A stretch of DNA of 8,914 nucleotides, taken from positions 1 to 8,914 of the forward strand of contig MGZO01000078.1 in the NCBI GenBank assembly GCA_001802655.1, in the 5' to 3' direction. This document shows, in pieces, positions 5,648 to 8,914 of the stretch. The position numbers were made by a program, and so were the translations under genes. Source of the DNA: Hydrogenophilales bacterium RIFOXYD1_FULL_62_11 (GTDB lineage Bacteria > Pseudomonadota > Gammaproteobacteria > Burkholderiales > Thiobacillaceae). The notes under the pieces are model-generated. The model was not told the origin of the DNA. It searched no databases and was given only the letters and a program-made list of their open reading frames with translations. How positions within the stretch are numbered: the first letter of the stretch is position 1; the number at the start of each line of letters is the position of its first letter.

Positions 5648-7477
5648 TTACTCGACGGTAACGGACTTGGCCAGATTGCGCGGTTTATCGACGTCGGTGC
5701 CTTTTTGCAGGGCGGCGTGATACGACAGCAGCTGCAGCGGGATGGTGTGGAGAATCGGCGACAGCGCGCCGTTGTGGCCACCGGGCAGCTTGATGACGTG
5801 GACAAAGGCCGATTCCTCGATATGCACGTCGCCATCGGCAAACACATACAGCTCGCCGCCGCGCGCGCGCACTTCCTGCAGATTCGATTTGAGCTTCTCG
5901 ATCAGCTGGTCGTTGGGCGCAATGGTGATGACCGGCATGTCTTCGTCCACCAGCGCCAGCGGGCCGTGCTTGAGCTCGCCTGCGGGGTAGGCTTCGGCGT
6001 GGATGTAGGAGATTTCCTTCAGCTTCAACGCGCCTTCGAGCGCGATCGGGTAATGCACGCCGCGACCGAGGAATAGCGCGTGATGCTTGTTGGCAAAGCG
6101 CTGTGACCAGGCTTCGACCAGCGGTTCCAGCGCCAGCGCCTGTTGCACCTTGTTCGGCAGGCCGCGCAATGCGGTGAGGTGGGCGGTTTCCTGCAGCGGT
6201 GTCAGCTTGCCGCGCAGCTTGGCCAGCACCAGCGTCAGCAGGAACAGGCCGGCCAGCTGGGTGGTGAACGCCTTGGTCGAGGCGACGCCGATTTCGGGGC
6301 CGGCGCGGGTGAGGAATTTGAGCCGCGAGGCACGGGTCAGCGCGGACTCCGGCACGTTGCAGATGGTCAGTGTCTTGTTCTGGCCGAGCGACTTGGCATG
6401 GTTCAACGCAGCCAGTGTGTCGGCGGTTTCGCCGGACTGCGAGATGGTGACGATCAAGGCGTCGGGGTTCGGCACCGACGTGCGGTAGCGATATTCGCTG
6501 GCGATTTCGGCACGAGCCGGGATACCCGCGATTTCTTCCAGCCAGTAAGTGGCTACCTTCGCTGCGTGGTAGCTGGTGCCGCAGGCGAGGAAGGTCACCG
6601 CGTTGACCTTGCCCAGCACCTCGGCGGCGTCGAAACCGAACCATTCGGGCTGGATATGGTCCTGCGCCACGGCGATCAGCAGCGTGTCGGTCAGCGCGCG
6701 CGGCTGTTCGTGGATTTCCTTCTGCATGAAGTGGCGGTAGGTGCCGAGCTCGGCCATGTCTGCCGACAGTTCGGAAATATGCACGCTGCGGTCGGCTGGC
6801 TTGCCCGCTGCGTCGTACACCTGAACCGAGAGCAGGCCGATATCGGCGACATCACCCTCTTCCAGATACATCACACGTTGAGTTACCGGCAGTAATGCCG
6901 AAACATCGGACGCAATGAAGTTTTCCTCGATCCCCAGGCCGATCAGCAACGGGCTGCCCCTGCGGGCGCAGATCAGGCGGTTGGGTGAAGCTTCACTCAC
7001 CACGCCGATGGCATAGGCGCCTTCGAGTTCGGCCACCGCCGCGCGGGTGGCGGCGAGCAGGTCTTTCGACTGGCGGTAGTAGAGTTCGATCAGGTGGGCG
7101 ATGACTTCGGTGTCGGTTTCCGAAGTGAAAGCGAAGCCGGCGGTCTTGAGCCGGCTGCGCAGCGCTTCGTGGTTTTCAATGATGCCGTTGTGCACTACCG
7201 CGAGGCTGCCGCTGACGTGTGGGTGGGCGTTGGCTTCCGACGGCGCGCCGTGGGTGGCCCAGCGCGTGTGGGCGATGCCGAGATGGCCGTGCACCTGCTG
7301 CGCCGCGCAATCCGCGGTCAGCGACGCGACGCGGCCGACGCTGCGCACGCGCTGCAGGCCGTCGTTGACGATGACCAGCCCGGCCGAATCGTAGCCCCGA
7401 TACTCCAGCCGCCGCAGACCTTCCAGCAAGATGGGAACCACATTACGTTGCGCAACCGCGCCGACAATGCCGCACAT
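5648..7477 (-). CDS. glmS: Glutamine--fructose-6-phosphate aminotransferase (isomerizing)
   Basis: GlmS makes glucosamine-6-phosphate from fructose-6-phosphate and glutamine, the first committed step to UDP-GlcNAc. The 609-residue length is standard. The N-terminal glutaminase domain (about 1-240) starts MCGIVGAVAQ, where Cys2 becomes the catalytic N-terminal cysteine after Met removal. It also shows YRGYDSAG (26-33), HTRWATHG (70-77) and HNGIIENHE (96-104). Two sugar-isomerase (SIS) domains follow. The first has ACGTSYHAA (298-306), TISQSGET (344-351) and ASTKAF (399-404); the second lies at about 455-600. The C-terminus LAKSVTVE is the family ending that closes over the sugar site. It starts 2 bp after the glmU stop, with AGGA (complement of 7487-7490) 9 nt before the ATG. 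No glmS ribozyme is expected or seen, since the gap between the two genes is too short. An intrinsic terminator follows. Confidence 0.98.
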   Translation of the reverse strand: MCGIVGAVAQRNVVPILLEGLRRLEYRGYDSAGLVIVNDGLQRVRSVGRVASLTADCAAQQVHGHLGIAHTRWATHGAPSEANAHPHVSGSLAVVHNGIIENHEALRSRLKTAGFAFTSETDTEVIAHLIELYYRQSKDLLAATRAAVAELEGAYAIGVVSEASPNRLICARRGSPLLIGLGIEENFIASDVSALLPVTQRVMYLEEGDVADIGLLSVQVYDAAGKPADRSVHISELSADMAELGTYRHFMQKEIHEQPRALTDTLLIAVAQDHIQPEWFGFDAAEVLGKVNAVTFLACGTSYHAAKVATYWLEEIAGIPARAEIASEYRYRTSVPNPDALIVTISQSGETADTLAALNHAKSLGQNKTLTICNVPESALTRASRLKFLTRAGPEIGVASTKAFTTQLAGLFLLTLVLAKLRGKLTPLQETAHLTALRGLPNKVQQALALEPLVEAWSQRFANKHHALFLGRGVHYPIALEGALKLKEISYIHAEAYPAGELKHGPLALVDEDMPVITIAPNDQLIEKLKSNLQEVRARGGELYVFADGDVHIEESAFVHVIKLPGGHNGALSPILHTIPLQLLSYHAALQKGTDVDKPRNLAKSVTVE

Positions 7478-7479
7478 AT

Positions 7480-8868
7480 TCAGCTTTCCTTTTTGAGTTT
7501 GACTGGGCGTGCCCAGCCCGTAATGGTCGTCTGTTTCGCCCGTGACAAGGTGAGTTCGCCGGCTGGGGCGTCCTTGGTCAGCGTGGTTCCGGCGCCAAGC
7601 GTCGCGCCATGGCCCACACTGACCGGCGCCACCAGCTGGGTGTCCGAGCCGACAAACACATCGTCCCCGATCACGGTGCGGTGCTTGTTCGCGCCGTCGT
7701 AATTGCAGGTGATGGTGCCGGCGCCGATGTTGACCTGTTTGCCCATGCTGGTGTCGCCGATGTAGGACAGATGGCCGATCTTGGAGCCGTCGTCGATCTG
7801 GCTGTTCTTGATTTCGACGAAATTGCCGACGTGGACATCGCGCGCCAGCGTGGTGCCGGGGCGGATGCGCGTAAAGGGCCCGAGCCGGTTGATTTCGCCG
7901 ATTTCGGCGTCGTCGATCAGGGTGAAGGCATCGATTCGCGTGCCTGCGGCCACCGTCACGTTGCGCAGCACGCAGTTCGCGCCGACCTGCACGCCGTCAC
8001 CCAGCAGCACCCGGCCTTCGAACACGCAGTTGACATCGATCACAACGTCGCGCCCGCAGTCCAGCGACCCGCGCACATCGAGCCGCGCCGGGTCCATCAG
8101 CGTGACGCCCGATTCCAGCAGTGCCTGCGCGATTTCGTTCTGGTGGATACGTTCGAGCTGGGCCAACTGCGCCTTGCTGTTGACCCCCAGCACTTCCCAT
8201 TCGTAGGACGGTTGGTGGGTTTCGACTTCGATGCCGTCGGCCACCGCCTGCGCGATGATGTCGGTCAGGTAATACTCGCCCTGGGCGTTGTCGTTCTTCA
8301 GGGTGGCGATCCATTGCTTGAGGTGGCGGGTGGCCACCGCGAGAATGCCGGTGTTGACTTCGGCAATCGCGCGCTCGGCATCGGTCGCGTCCTTGTGTTC
8401 GACGATGCGGGTGACTTTTCCGCCCGCTTGACCACTGGCGCGCACGATGCGGCCATAGCCGGTGGGGTCGGCCAGCGTCACCGTCAACAGTCCCAGCTTG
8501 CCCGCCAGCGCGGCGGTCACCAGCGGCTTCAGGGTGGCGGTGTGGGTCAGCGGCACGTCGCCGTACAGCACCAGCGTCACGCTGTCGTCAGCCAGCGAGG
8601 GCAGCGCCTGTTGCACTGCGTGGCCCGTGCCGTGCTGTTGGGCCTGCAACACAAACGTCAGCTTGTCGTCAGCCAGTGCCTGCGGCACGGCCTCGCCGCC
8701 AAAGCCGTAGACCACGCAGGTCTGGGCGGCGCCAAGCGCATGGGCGTTGTCGACCACGTGTCCCAGCAGAGGCTTGCCTGCCAGCTTGTGCAGCACCTTG
8801 GGTAGGTCGGAACGCATGCGGGTGCCCTTGCCGGCGGCAAGGATGAGAATTTCGAGCTTGGATTGCAT
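7480..8868 (-). CDS. glmU: Bifunctional GlmU: glucosamine-1-phosphate N-acetyltransferase / GlcNAc-1-phosphate uridylyltransferase
   Basis: GlmU acetylates glucosamine-1-phosphate with acetyl-CoA and then couples the product to UTP, giving UDP-GlcNAc. The 462-residue length fits the family. The N-terminal pyrophosphorylase domain (about 1-230) shows the nucleotide loop LAAGKGTRM (10-18), PKVLHKLAGKPLL (23-35), QQHGTGHA (77-84) and YGDVPL (102-107), where D104 matches the metal-binding aspartate; N230 in LGVN is the second metal ligand. The C-terminal left-handed beta-helix (about 255-450) carries KIGHLSYIGD with the catalytic histidine at 366, and NYDGANKHRT (389-398). The ATG at 8868-8866 gives the normal N-terminus, but no clear ribosome site precedes it. 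It lies 2 bp before glmS. GlmM, which works between the two enzymes, is not in the window. The 46 bp left upstream (8869-8914) show no clear promoter. Confidence 0.98.
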   Translation of the reverse strand: MQSKLEILILAAGKGTRMRSDLPKVLHKLAGKPLLGHVVDNAHALGAAQTCVVYGFGGEAVPQALADDKLTFVLQAQQHGTGHAVQQALPSLADDSVTLVLYGDVPLTHTATLKPLVTAALAGKLGLLTVTLADPTGYGRIVRASGQAGGKVTRIVEHKDATDAERAIAEVNTGILAVATRHLKQWIATLKNDNAQGEYYLTDIIAQAVADGIEVETHQPSYEWEVLGVNSKAQLAQLERIHQNEIAQALLESGVTLMDPARLDVRGSLDCGRDVVIDVNCVFEGRVLLGDGVQVGANCVLRNVTVAAGTRIDAFTLIDDAEIGEINRLGPFTRIRPGTTLARDVHVGNFVEIKNSQIDDGSKIGHLSYIGDTSMGKQVNIGAGTITCNYDGANKHRTVIGDDVFVGSDTQLVAPVSVGHGATLGAGTTLTKDAPAGELTLSRAKQTTITGWARPVKLKKES

Positions 8869-8914
8869 GGGGTCAGTCTGAATGGAATGTCAGGGAGTCT
8901 GCAAAACGCGCGCC

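Noticed and set aside
7609..8805. A 398-codon plus-strand frame opposite glmU
   Set aside because: It is a mirror frame of glmU, with His/Asp/Val/Gln-rich low-complexity composition typical of antisense translation and no motifs.
8869..8914. A short direct repeat (CAGACT twice on the minus strand) before glmU
   Set aside because: Six bases repeated once in 46 bp is likely chance, and no matching promoter elements were clear before the window ends.

Overview
The window looks like an ordinary chromosomal segment of a GC-rich betaproteobacterium. The evidence is the housekeeping protein sequences, the gene order argS - SPOR protein - dsbA - short-chain dehydrogenase, and a PEP-CTERM surface protein, a class common in Nitrosomonadales, Rhodocyclales and Burkholderiales. 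Genus cannot be fixed from the sequence alone. I see no transposase, integrase, CRISPR array, tRNA or rRNA, and no sign of recent horizontal transfer.

Layout. (1) Positions 1-151, minus strand: the first 50 codons of a LivH-type branched-chain amino acid ABC permease, which leaves the window on the left. (2) Positions 152-452: a divergent intergenic region with a perfect TATAAT -10 hexamer facing argS. (3) Positions 453-4815, plus strand: five closely packed genes, probably one transcription unit. They are argS, an FtsN-like SPOR membrane protein, a DsbA-like periplasmic thiol oxidoreductase, an SDR oxidoreductase and a NarL/FixJ response regulator with no kinase beside it. Gaps are 2 bp, a 1-bp overlap, 5 bp and 31 bp, and a strong intrinsic terminator follows at 4835-4861. 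(4) Positions 4879-5466, minus strand: a small secreted PEP-CTERM protein convergent with the response regulator. (5) Positions 5648-8868, minus strand: glmU and glmS, 2 bp apart and ending in their own terminator at 5602-5630.

How the genes fit together. GlmS makes glucosamine-6-phosphate. GlmU supplies the acetyltransferase and uridylyltransferase steps to UDP-GlcNAc, the precursor of peptidoglycan, LPS and many exopolysaccharides. The SPOR protein (septal peptidoglycan) and DsbA (disulfide formation in exported proteins) are also envelope functions, and PEP-CTERM proteins are exported with exopolysaccharide systems. ArgS is a translation enzyme, and the roles of the SDR and response regulator are open.

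The most interesting signal is in the 181-bp gap between glmS and the PEP-CTERM gene. It holds a near-consensus sigma-54 promoter (TGGCAC-N5-TTGCT, with exact GG-N10-GC spacing) pointing at the PEP-CTERM gene, directly preceded by a perfect 8-bp inverted repeat. This suggests the surface protein is switched on separately by an RpoN/enhancer-binding-protein circuit, as is known for other PEP-CTERM genes. I found no clearly undescribed multi-gene system here.
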